A stretch of DNA of 64,000 nt from Rallus limicola. Taxonomy: Eukaryota > Chordata > Aves > Gruiformes > Rallidae. A model generated the notes under the pieces. The model was not told the DNA's origin. It searched no databases and was given only the letters and a program-made list of their open reading frames with translations. Positions 1-10,997 of the stretch are shown here, piece after piece (the stretch's first letter is position 1; every line of letters begins with the position of its first letter). The stretch spans positions 5,084,001-5,148,000 of the forward strand of contig JAKCOZ010000009.1 of assembly GCA_022605955.1 (NCBI GenBank). The letters run 5' to 3'. A program made the translations under genes and the position numbers.

Positions 1-802
1 AGCCAGGGACAGACTCTGTCAGAATAGGTCTCTGCTGAAGCTTAAAGATGAGAGTAAACAAAATTTTCAAGATATTAAGAATGGTCTCAAAAAAGCATTA
101 GCAAAGATAATCTTTGTGAAGGAATCTGTAAGCTGACAGAGAGACATATCAAACAGAACTATGAACTATTATGAAGATGTATTACTAAAAGGCAGGTGTT
201 TCTAGCATCTTATTGTCCTTACTGGCTTTGCTGTATGCATATAGCCAGTTTGTGTGGATTTTTGTAAATGTAAGACTGAGCAAAACAAAGAGTATCACCC
301 ATCAATTAATAATCCACTGCACAGACTGGGTAAGTGTTCCACAGAGTTAAATACAAACCCATCCTTTAAAAAAAAACAAAACCAAACAAACCAAACCTGA
401 AACGGTTACAAAACCAAAAAGTCATTAAGATGAATAAGAAGGGAGGATTTAAGATGTAATTCCTACATGTTAATCTAAATATACTGTATTTAGAAGTTTT
501 CCAAATACCATTTAACAGCAGAGTGAGCATTTCAGCAAACATTCAAGATGTTTAACAGCTACTTTTAAAGTACAGGTATCTCCTCCTTGTTGTGGCCAGC
601 TGCACAAAGCAAACCTTCCTTCCCTCTGTCCTTAAAGTATTTTAAAGGTTGGATATTGTGAACAACAGCTCTGAAATGAGAGAGTCATGTTTGCACACAG
701 CTCATTGCTTATTCCCATGAACAAGGTCTCCCCTCCTTGCTACCAAGCACATTTTACCAATTCTTTAATATATCTGAAGTTGATTTTCCAGTTAGCCAAA
801 TT

Positions 803-1218
803 GAGTACCATATCCAGTTCTGGGTTCCCTGGGATAAAAAAAAGGCAGGGATCTCCTGGAGAGAGTCCAGAGGAGGCCACGATGGTGATTAAAGGACTGG
901 AGCGTCTCCCCTATGAGGAAAGGCTGAGTGACCTGAGGCTGTTCAGCCTGGAGGAAAGAAGGCTGAGAGGGGATCAGATCAGTGTTTATCAATAGCTTAA
1001 GGGTGGGGGACAGGGGGAAATGGCCGGCTTCTTCTCCGTGTCTGTGGGGACAGGACAAAGGGGCAATGGGCTCAATTTGGAGCACAGGAAGTTCCACACC
1101 AACATGGGAAGAGCTTCTTCCTGGTGAGAGCGCCCTGGGACAGGCTGCCCAAGGGGTGTGGAGTCTTCTCTGGAGATATTCCAGACCTGTCTGGACACCG
1201 ACCTGTGTGACCTGTCCT
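803..1218 (+). mobile_element. CR1 LINE fragment, 5'-truncated, plus orientation
   Basis: Matches the familiar CR1 3' region: TCCAGTTCTGGGTTCCCTGG, GGAGAGAGTCCAGAGGAGGCC, ACCTGAGGCTGTTCAGCCTG, then a variant 3' part with GGGAAGAGCTTCTTCCTGGTG and CAGGCTGCCCAAGGGGTGTG. It covers the end of the reverse-transcriptase reading frame region and 3' sequence but has no intact ORF. It fades into A/C-rich sequence near 1218 without the usual terminal octamer repeats. The open frames overlapping it (687-995, 982-1395, 792-1310) are by-products. Confidence 0.9.
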
Positions 1219-1697
1219 AGGGACCCAAAAAAACCCAAAACACTAAGAAACAAACAAAATTCCCCAATAACAAACCAACTCCCCCAGGATTCAATAGACA
1301 GTATGGTCATAGTATTTTTTGTTCAGTCAAGAAGGGAATCAGACAAGTGGCCAAAATCCACACCCAGACAAGCATTTTGGTCATCAGAAGGTTAACATTA
1401 TTTTAAGTGTTGTCGATGAGAAGTAATAGGATTTGGCCATACCCTGAATGTGAGCAATAATGAAAAGTGAGAAAGTACACCCTAAGTAATAGAAGAAAGT
1501 TGAAAAGGTTAGAGGTTTGGATGATTAACAAAGATGTCTTCTGTACCCGGTGTGTCAGATCTACAGACAAGTCTGGAACAGAGCTTTTAAGTTTGAGACA
1601 TTATTAAACATTTACAAGAGGAGAGATGAGAGCAACAGAATTACTTCATCTGAAATACAGAAAGATGGCATTACATTAAACAAAATAAAGTTTTCAT

Positions 1698-1998
1698 AGA
1701 ACCATAGACTGGTTCTATGACAGCCACAGCTTCTCTGGGCCACGGCCTCTCCCCTCCCTGGGAAGGATTTCCTCTTCCCAGCTCCTCTCCAGCTGCCCTT
1801 CTGCAGCTGAAGGCCGTTCCCCCAGGCCTGGCCCTCCCTGCCCTTGGCACCAGCCCCTCTCCAGATTTCCTAGACCCACTTCAAGGACTGGGAAGGACCT
1901 CTAAGGTCTACCCAGAGTCCCTCTCCAAGCTGAACCAGCTCAACTGTCTCAGCCTGTACCCACAGCAGAGGTGCTCCAGTCCTCCCATCATCTTTTGA
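1698..1998 (-). mobile_element. CR1 LINE fragment, minus orientation, internally deleted
   Basis: Starts with the CR1 3' terminal repeats in antisense (ATAGAACCATAGACTGGTTC). It then jumps directly to CCACAGCTTCTCTGGGCC, skipping the segment that normally lies between, and continues through TCTCCAGCTGCCCTTCTGCAG to GAGGTGCTCCAGTCCTCCC. Sense relative to RALGPS2. Its internal variant (CTGCAGCTGAAGGCC) is shared with the copy at 62285-62750, so the two belong to the same subfamily. Confidence 0.88.
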
Positions 1999-2639
1999 GA
2001 CTTGGCTAACTACATAGCTGGAGTCCTGTAGGTTTAATTGTAAAGAAAGCTAAAATTATGATCTTATTTTAAAAGTTGATTTTACCTGGAGAAGTGCTAG
2101 TAAGAAAGCCATAGATCTCAAGCTACCTACGATTTTGCTAAACAGAGAGACAGTTTTATATAGAAAAATTGTTTGGAATTTTTAAAGTTTGCCCAGAATC
2201 AGCTTAAAGAGGTGTCCATATTGACAAAAGGCTAATATTTCTAGGCCCAAAAACATTTACATGGAGCAAAAGACACTCAAACAATACAAACAATTTGCAT
2301 CTAATTACCATTCCAGAAGTCCTGCATGGTAAGCCTTTAACCTGTAATTATCACTATCTGCATGTGAAGAACAGCTAGTGTTTACAGTGGGAAAAAAAAC
2401 CCAATTATTAATTTTTTTCTGTTTCATCAGTAACTTCTATTTACAACAAAAACAGAGCTATTTCTTCAGTACTGTTTTGGTCTTCCTGTATATCCTGAAG
2501 ACATGGAACCCCTTATAGCAGATAGCTTAAGTTTTCAAGTAACCAGCTGTAATTAGTAATAGAAGTGACGTGCCAGAACGCTTAATTCCCCAGATATTTT
2601 AGACAAGTACGTGTAATGACACTGGAAAAAATAACTCAC

Positions 2640-2723
2640 ATGATTGAATCTTCTGGTGAATGCAACAGCATTTGGTGCAGAGCTGTATTTTTCTTTTTTA
2701 TTCCAGCCACAGCTTGCCAGCTC
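2640..2723 (-). CDS. RALGPS2: RALGPS2 exon 5: RasGEF domain continuation (residues 73-100)
   Basis: An 84-bp exon of 28 codons, phase 0 at both ends. The acceptor is gttcttccag|GAG and the donor is AATCAT|GTGAGT. It encodes [13 protein letters not shown] followed by [15 protein letters not shown], a conserved piece of the RALGPS catalytic domain; [15 protein letters not shown] marks paralogue 2. In the family the next residues are V-S-F-W. The intron itself happens to begin GTG AGT, which would also translate as V-S, so a naive open frame runs past the true exon end before stopping at 2553. CR1 fragments lie about 560 bp upstream and 640 bp downstream of this exon, in opposite orientations. 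It is the last RALGPS2 exon in the window. Confidence 0.95.
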
Positions 2724-3280
2724 CTGGAAGAACAAGGATGAAAACTCGTATTAAAATCAGTGCATAACACATGGTATGTTTTCAGTTTTGTTTTTTCTTC
2801 CCCAATAATTCAGTTCTTATTAGAAACTAGTGAAATAACTCAAGATCCATTCCACAGAAAATCCTGCTTCAAATTTAAATGAGCTAGGCTGAGCAGCATG
2901 TTCTTTTGTTTTAAATGCTTTCTGAAGATACTTAAAGTCTACTGAAAAGATAACAGCTCATTAACTCAAGGTAGACATCCCACTATTTTAATTTGGCATG
3001 ATGCAATAAAGAAATAGCAAAATTGTCATTATTTGCAGCAACAATAAAAGAAACATTTTTTCCAGTTTTCCTTTCCAAAGGAGACAGGGTTTTTTTCAGT
3101 GCTTAGAAGAAAGAGTTTTGTGGAGTAAGAGGGAACAAGGGAACCTGCTTAAAAAATAAATACATCACGTAGTTCCTCTGCTCAAGTCACCCTAAAAACC
3201 ATGGGCCTCAACGGTCTAACAAAAGCACAATGCCTCTCACTTATCTGTAAAACTTAGTCAAGCAGTTCTATATCAGCCCC

Positions 3281-3664
3281 AGAGGGCTGGAACACCTCTC
3301 CTGTGGAGACAGGCCGAGAGAGTTGGGGTTGTTCAGGAAGAGAATGCTCCGGAGAGATCTTACAGCAGCCTTCCAGTACCCAAAGGGGCCCACAAGAAAG
3401 CTCGGAAGGGACCATTTAGATGGGCAGGCAGTGACAGGACAAGGGGGAATGTTTGTAATTGCAAGGCAGTAGATTTAGATTGGATATCCAGAAAAATTCT
3501 TCACTACGAGGGCGGTGAGGCCCTGGAACAGGGTGCCCAGGGAGGTGGTGGCTGCCCCCTCCCTGGAGGTGTTCAAGACTAGGTTGGATGGGGCCTTAAG
3601 CAACCTAGGCTGGCGAGAGGTGTCCCTGCCCCTTGGGTCCCTTCCAACCCTAACCATTCTAGTA
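3281..3664 (+). mobile_element. CR1 LINE fragment, plus orientation
   Basis: Clear CR1 3' region: AGAGGGCTGGAACACCTCTC, CTTACAGCAGCCTTCCAGTA, CAGGCAGTGACAGGACAAGG, AAAATTCTTCACTACGAGGG, GAGGTGTTCAAGACTAGGTT and GTCCCTTCCAACCCTAACCA, ending at the 3' terminus. Antisense to RALGPS2 in intron 4. It is the most complete 3' end in the window; several mismatches and indels show it is not recent. Confidence 0.92.
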
Positions 3665-5950
3665 TCTTCCTTGTTATTTACTACCACTTTAAAAACTACC
3701 AAAAGGACCTTTTCTATTTATACACTGCAGCATACAGAATAGATACAAATATAGAGAGCATACCGCACAGGGCCTATTCCACGGCACTACCAAGAAAAAT
3801 AATCAATACAGAGACAGTTTAATTATTAAAGTGGCATAACAAAGTACAGCCTTTTATTTTTGTTTATTCATGCTTTCTTTCCACATCTTCCATTCTGAAG
3901 CACTCCAGTTTATTAGCACATTGAAAACTACTTACTGAAACCAGTATCACACTATACACATAGCTACCTTACAACACAGGTAAGATGACTCTATGTGCCA
4001 CCAGTAATTGTGCCATTTAAGACAGCCATCATTTAAAAGAACTTTGTATCTGGATATTCCTTTTTTTTTTGGGAGGGTGGTGGTAGACTTCTTAAGGTCT
4101 TTTCAACTAACATCCCAAAACTACTGAAGAGTCTCTTGTGTCAGTCAAGAGAGAACTTAAACTCTTAGACTTGAAGTTTGTGGCATGGTGGTATGTGTTA
4201 AAGATGACTCTGAGATGCTCCTACCCACAGGCACTGGGAAGAATGTGGAATCTCCAGCTTTGTATTCAGGGCTGTTCCTTCGAATTTTGCTAAGAAGTTC
4301 TGACACCAAAATCTATCCTGGAAAATACTGGCATGTTCAGCATAGGAATGCACATGCCCATCTCCTTATATCTGCACTTAATGGCCACATAAGACAACCA
4401 CACAGCCCTGAGAAGGAAGCCACCCAAGAGACACTTGTTCACATTCTCTGTCTCTCAGCATCTCCCAGTGCAGTAACAATAACCACTCTGCACTTGGTGA
4501 CTACGAAGTGATTCAGCCTTACTGGCATCTATTGTTTACTCTTCCTTAACAACAGGAAAAAAACTAGTTGCCATCTCAGGTTTTGAGAAAGCATGGGAAT
4601 TTCTTAACAATGTAGGGCACGTCCTTATACTATTTCAATTCTCAGTACTGAATAAAAACAACAATGATGATTCCAGGCAGCAGTTACCTGTTGCTCTGGC
4701 TCACAAGGTACAGACATCCCAGGCAGACCTGTTTTAGACAGCCCTGAGGCTTGTGGCACTGATGTGATTAGTGACAGAAGTGATAATTTTTAAGTAGAAA
4801 ACATTACTGAGAATCTTTAGGCTGCATGAAACTAATAGTATTAATGTTAAGGTCAAATTTCTATTTAGACATTCCAAATTATAGGACTAGTATCAGTTGG
4901 GAATAGATGTCAGACCTGACTCTCAGACTGTGAGCAGTTTATATGTATACTTATTATTTCAAAGGAGGGGTCGTCTTCCTGTTTTGACAAGAGACTTATC
5001 CAACTGAGGTCTCTGTGCTTGAGGAAAATCTTACTGAGAATTTCCCTATCTGAAAGGAAAGGTATGGCAGAAAAATACATGTTTTGGTAAATGAGATGGC
5101 AATCTAAACAGTGAGGCATCAGAAATAGCTCCTGAAATATATTCTTAGTAGATTTTCTTAAGACTGTTACTGCACTCCTGGGCCTAAAGCTGGCTAGGAA
5201 GTTGTACGTAGTCATCCTTACCTTGAAATGAAATGTGTTGTCGTGTAGTCTCACAAAAAAGTAAAGACTTCATTGTACATTACGTGCACATTACATAACC
5301 ATCATGTAACTCCTGAAATTCTAGTTCAGTCAAGAATACAGAGTAGCAGACCAGGGCTTAAGTTAAAAAAAAAAAAACCACAAAAAGTATTCCTCAACAT
5401 TACACCAGGGTTTTCGCATTTTCCCCATCAGTAAAGCTAAATAGATAAGGTGTTGTATAAAGGCAACATTCTGTGGTCTTGCAACCAAAGGGTATTAGAA
5501 TCACTGCCTTTTATTCCAGAGTATAGGTGTTCCCAGGGACATACACTTCATGCTCAGCACAGAAGCAACAGACAAAGCAGTCCCACTAACTGCTAGTGGC
5601 AACAAACTTGGAAGTTCTTTAGCTCTATCCCCTTTCTTCAATGAAAGAACATAGTGCTGGATACTGCAAAAGCCAAAGGTCTTTCTCCTGACTGGAAAGA
5701 CTTTGACAGAGGTGCTGAGGCACAGTTATGCCGGCCTTCAGGGACAGTGCTATCAGTTCAGCCTTTGGCAGCTTAGGCCAACATCCATGCTGCTGTTTAG
5801 AGACAGTCACAGGCCTTGGAGACTTCAAAAAGCCTTTTTTCCACCTCCCTTTAGCTACTGTAAGAATATGAGTATTTTATTATTTCAACTGGAACCTCTC
5901 GTTCCTCTTGCAGAGTATCTTCTGCGTCCCACTGGCAACACCTCCCCCTG

Positions 5951-5963
5951 CCCCCCCCCCCCC
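5951..5963 (+). repeat. Poly-C run, 13 bases
   Basis: Uninterrupted C13 after CCTCCCCCTG in intron 4. Confidence 0.9.
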
Positions 5964-8183
5964 ATACAATCAGCTTTCTTTTCACTAGAAACTAAAATGC
6001 AAGTGGCTTCCCTCTGCTGCCTATCCACAGTTTCTCAGCGTTACTATCTCATCTTCCCCACCTCTAGAACCTGCTTGGCAAAAAACATTGCCCTCAACAC
6101 AGCTCATCCCTCTGCCCTAAGATGCCACCAACAAAAGAGAAGCCACCAAGGTTTCCGCCTTCTGTACATTTGGTCCAGGGCTGTTTGATACTTACCCTGA
6201 GAAGTGTGGACCTGCCTCCACACACACCATTGCAATAAAGCACCCTAATCTGCTGAACTGGAATTCAGAAACTGTTCCTATACTTCTATAAAAATACTCA
6301 TTTCTTCGCTAATTGTGGGGACCGTGCTGCCTGCGCCACTTCTGATTCAGGCACGTGTCTTTGCTCTTCCTCTAGAACTGCACTTTCTCCACCATGAGTT
6401 TCAAACTCAAAGTATTCTCAAGGATTATTTTTGTAGCCTGCCAGTCAACTCAAGCACAAAGGCTGCATTACAACAACTACCAATTTCTTGTTTTGTGCAA
6501 TTTATTTAAAATTACATGTGAGATTGACAGATTTAGAATCAAGAATACAAAAGCTGAACTTTCATCACAACTCATTTTGGTTTTCATTCCTTTTTGAATA
6601 GACAATTTTATTTTCCTTAAGATACTACAGGAACACTTAAATTCTAACCTGTACTACTGGCAGAATGAGAGACTGTGCTTCTCATTAAAGTCTTTATATA
6701 CAGGTCAAAGTGCAAGTTTCAAGTACAGGAGGGGAGAAAGAGCAAATATTAACTGTGGAACCATTATAACAATTTCAGAACAAGTTGAGGTGAATATTTA
6801 ATAAGCAAATTTTTTTTTACTGCCTAGCCTAGTGAAGCAGAGGAGATGAAGTTAAAAGCAATAACCCAATAAGGCTTTTTCAATGTAAGTACATATGGGT
6901 AAATAGTTTTGGAGAATGAGTTAAAATATGTAAAATAAGTAATCAGATTTTCCAATAAAAGCAAGCTAATGTGTTCTGCAAGGGGACATCTGGCATTTAG
7001 TTAACATTAACACAGCTACCAGCAGCAAAACTGAGCAAGTCTATGACTACTCTTTTGGTTTATAATCACTGCTCTCTGGAAAGCCACAACCACTGTGAAA
7101 GAGAGAAAAACCCACAGGCTGCCTGTCATTCATGGGGAACAGAGAGAAATCATATGACAACTTGGGGATCCCCATCTTTCATTGTTTCTCAAAAATGAAA
7201 CTGCAAACTGGCTGCTTTCATACAGAAAGGTTTGTGTAGCAGAGGTGTGTTCTTTATCACCTTGTTTATTGTACTGCAGCGCACTAGTTATTAATTAACA
7301 AAAAAACAGTAATTCCTTCTACTTTCTTTCCTCAGAAGACACTTTACAGGCATTTTTAATGATGAAGAAAGGTGGTTTCCTGTATCACTTGCAGCGATAT
7401 AATCTGCTTAAAGCTCAGGCAGAGGATGATGTCACTGTGTGCTGTCTAAGCCATAGGGAATATTCAAGTCCATTCTCCTGGCTCACCTTAAATGTAAGCA
7501 ACCCACCATACCTTAACCTTGAGTTACATGGGCTAGGCTAAGCTCCCTGTCTGACTTTTCTTAAGAGCACAAAACAGTTGTAGTGGGTGATGTGTAAAAA
7601 CACCAGCACACATGTCAACCCATGCCAGCTGAAGAAAATTTGAATGTAGGCAGAATTATATTCACTACAGGTAAAGGGAAAAGGCTACAGTAGTATGTAA
7701 GCGTGTGTTATGAGTACATTCAGTGGCACTGATGTTAAAAGAAACATTACTATATATTGCTGGGGGGAAAAAAGTCTTCTTTGGCTCTGATTTTGTTAAG
7801 ATAACCAAGATTAAATCCTGATGTTGCTTTTATAAAATAAGCCTACAATGGATAATGAAGATGCAACACAATTTAAATAGTCAAGAAAACTATGATATTT
7901 AAAATAATACTGCTCACACGCTTCCTAAAGACAATTCATCTCTTGTTACTGAAGAAATTAAGCATCTTGGAATACATCCCACAGAACCCTTATTTAGGAA
8001 AACAAATGAAAACACATTAAAGGCTAAAAATATTAATTCATATACCATTCTAAAGACCTGGGGAAGCACATGGATTCACAGCCTGTATAACTAAGATTTG
8101 ATGGTAAATTACAACAATCTAGGATAAACACAGAGTTTTTAAGTATTGGCACACTGGGAAAGGTGTTATTTCTCATCTCCCAC

Positions 8184-8235
8184 TATGATCTCTTGAGGTC
8201 CTTTCCAACCCCTACAATTCTGTGATTCTATGATC
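8184..8235 (+). mobile_element. CR1 LINE 3' terminus only
   Basis: About 50 bp matching the CR1 3' end: TGAGGTCCTTTCCAACCCCT followed by the terminal octamer-type repeat (ATTCTGTG ATTCTATG). Severe 5' truncation is typical of CR1 insertion. Confidence 0.75.
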
Positions 8236-10288
8236 CAGACAAGGGCTGTGAAATTTGTTTCTAAACCGAGTATCTACTTGCACCCATAAAAGAAACCCAA
8301 CGTCTATCAGCGCCTTTTTGTCACTCAATAAAGCCTCGGTTTAGAAGCCCTTTTATGTAAGTGAAATCAGTTCAACAATGTTTTATTCTAACTATGAACT
8401 CAACAGTGCTTCAGTGCACAGGGTAAGGTATGAATAAAGATTTACAACTGGAATTAACAGCTGGATACGGCCCACACAGCCTGGTAGATACTTCAAATAA
8501 ACTCAGAAACTTAAAACACTTCATTACTCTGCTGTAAAGACACCTTTAGGCAAACCAAGTATTCCACACCTGTTTTCCCCATCTGCAAAACAGGAGGAAA
8601 GAATTTTAATTGTGTCTAGCTGCTTCTGCCCAGAGAGTTAATCTGTACATGCCTTTTCCATAGGAGATTAACAGAATTGAGAAGCACATCAGATACAAGG
8701 TGGCAGACCTCTGTCTACCTGTGAAGGAGCACGGATGGACAGACAATACTTGCACCCTGAGCATCTGCAATTGCTTCTGTGCACTTCAGAAGTCTCAAAT
8801 CAGCTCCCCTTCCTCCTACGGGTATTTTCCAGTGAAGCAATCACATAGGGGTTTTTTGTATGCAGCAAATACTGATTTCTTAGAAGGAATTACTTTTTTG
8901 ACATATTCACCTACTTTATCACAGTTTTCCTTTTAGAGAAGTTTCATTACTTCATTCTGCTTTTCCCCTTTATGGCTTGCAATAATGTCTTAGACCAGCT
9001 AAGAAAATTAACATGGTTTCTTGACGGTTTTTTCCCCCCCTCATCTCCCAGAAACTGTCCCTAGGTCTGCTCATACGACAATCTGAGATACAGGAGGTAG
9101 CATTAAAAGAGCAACAAATTGCTAGGTATGGAGTACTGGATCACATTTAACTTGCTTGCTTCCTTCCTTGTGGTTGTTGCATAGCTGACTACTCACCCTG
9201 TGCAGTGCTGGAAGCAGACTGCAAAGAATAAACTATCATCAAGCTCAAGCAGTGGAATTTCTTTACCAGCAGATCATTAGGAAAAGTCTGAACTGGTCAG
9301 ACTGGTGTCTCGATGTTACTAATACCCAGTGTCACAAGAGATGAGGCACTGCATAAAAGAACCTAGAGCTTATTCAACTCCCACACTCAGGGCAGGGAGA
9401 ACCCTACATACACATGTGAAGAAAATATTTACAGTAACCAGGCAAAATGGAAAAGTGTGACAAAAGAAAAAAAGACATGTTATTCTAGAAGACAGGATTA
9501 ACATTCTTCCTATTGAAGAGACTCAGGGAAAAAAAAAAAAGCCAGAAATATCAAACAGGAGGGTCTTTAAAAAACCCACACATCCCAAGTGAAGGAAAAA
9601 CCACCAAAAAATCCACCTGAGTTAGTATTGCCAAAATCATAAAAGCTAAATCATTACATTGTTTTCAAGTTGTAATAAAGTGAACAATAAGCTGAGGAAA
9701 AAATCTTCAAAAGTGCAAAATAATGCCCACAGGAAAATGCTATGCATAAAATAAACAAAGCCATAACTTATTGTAATTACTGAAGATACTCAAGTCATCA
9801 GTTCAACTCCAGCTGCAACCAGGAAGGAGTATGACATCACATAAAAACAAAACATCATCCATATATTATCACAGCATATTCACAGATCACACCCATCTTG
9901 AACACAACATGCAGTTACAGCCATTTTTCTTTTTCCAAAAAAAAAAGATATCAACCAGTTAGAGAAACACTGGACAGGATGAGGTATGGCATGAAGTATC
10001 AGGAGCTCAAACCTAAAATATTATGATCAGAATAGTCAAGATATTTATCTTTCAGAAACATTAAAACCCAGATACTTCATCTCTAGCTGAACATATTTAA
10101 ATACCGAAACTTCATTCCTCAAACTATTCATTCAAGCTATTTATGTGTTATAAAACCATTTGCTTCAGAGCTATGTGAACTGGGACAGAAATTGAGATTT
10201 ATTGACATACTTCACAATTGCAGGATTTATACCCTGGCATAACTTTTCTTTCATTTAAATCTGAAAACAAAACCAACAAACTACTTAC

Positions 10289-10339
10289 CTCCGGCTGAAT
10301 TGCTTTAAACACCGGGACATCCATTAGTGTTATCTGACC
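10289..10339 (-). CDS. RALGPS2: RALGPS2 exon 4: RasGEF domain, first helix region (residues 56-72)
   Basis: A 51-bp micro-like exon of 17 codons, phase 0 at both ends, encoding GQITLMDVPVFKAIQPE. It corresponds to the conserved opening of CDC25-type RasGEF domains (pattern: Q-L-T-L-x-D-x-x-x-F-x-x-I-x-P-E), which forms the start of the catalytic fold that opens the Ral nucleotide pocket. The donor is CCGGAG|GTAAGT, a near-perfect consensus. The acceptor is aaatttcag|GGT, preceded on the transcribed strand by 15 consecutive T residues (complement at 10349-10363). The exon is too short to stand out as an open frame and was found by protein similarity plus splice sites. Confidence 0.95.
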
Positions 10340-10948
10340 CTGAAATTTAAAAAAAAAAAAAAAGCTCAAAGTTAGCCTGGTATTCCACTAAGTTGCTCTG
10401 CTGCATGAGAACTGTATTTGTTCTGTTTCCTTTTATGATGTGACTTTCATTTTGCAGCTAATTTCAGAGGTTCTGATTCCTACCACAGAGCCATCCAGCA
10501 AAACCAGAGAACAAAGTTCTCCAAACTTTACATTTAATAAACAAATTATGAGATATTGCTCTCAGGAGCATAACCCTGCAGTTTACATATGCAAGTCAGA
10601 GCTTGAACTCAGAAACATAAAAACAACTATCCAAGAACACAAGGAACTAATTTCTGCCGTTCAAGTGCAGTTTCTCTTCAAACTCTGAATCTTAGTCTAG
10701 GTGTTACACAGTTCTACTGAGACATCCCTAAAATTTTCCAGTCAATACTTGAACTACATCTGAATAATCAAGCTGAGCTCATTTGCACAGCAACAGCTGA
10801 AGTTAAATACAGCCATTTCACTTCCAGCAAGTCAGAAGCAACAAGTACATTTTCATCCTGGGGTCTGTTTAGCTTTGAAAAGGGTGAAGAGGAACTCACA
10901 GTCAAACCAGGCTTTGCATTTCAAAAACACATTCACAGAGCAATCAAT

Positions 10949-10997
10949 ATAGGATTATAGGTACAATAGGATTATAGGTACATAGTGCCTATGTACC
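10949..10997. repeat. 17-bp tandem duplication running into a perfect hairpin
   Basis: ATAGGATTATAGGTACA occurs twice head to tail (10949-10965 and 10966-10982). The end of the second copy forms a perfect inverted repeat, GGTACATAG / CTATGTACC (10977-10985 and 10989-10997), with a TGC loop. Lies in intron 3, 610 bp upstream of exon 4. Confidence 0.9.

Larger units (their letters stand above)
1..2639 (-). other. RALGPS2: RALGPS2 intron 5, 5' portion (continues beyond the window)
   Basis: Begins GTGAGT after exon 5. Contains two CR1 fragments, at 803-1218 (antisense to the gene) and 1698-1998 (sense to the gene). Otherwise AT-rich with A/C-rich simple sequence near 367-400. No coding exon is recognised. 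Confidence 0.88.
2724..10288 (-). other. RALGPS2: RALGPS2 intron 4 (7.6 kb)
   Basis: Runs from GTAAGT after exon 4 to GTTCTTCCAG before exon 5. Contains a CR1 copy at 3281-3664 and a CR1 3' terminus at 8184-8235, both antisense to the gene, and a C13 run at 5951-5963. The open frame 5703-6188 has no recognisable features. The rest is AT-rich unique sequence. Confidence 0.9.

Noticed and set aside
792..1310. 172-codon open frame, minus strand
   Set aside because: Falls on the antisense strand of a CR1 fragment and into flanking sequence; not a gene.
5703..6188. 161-codon open frame, plus strand
   Set aside because: Crosses the C13 run, has no domain and no splice context; chance frame in intron 4.
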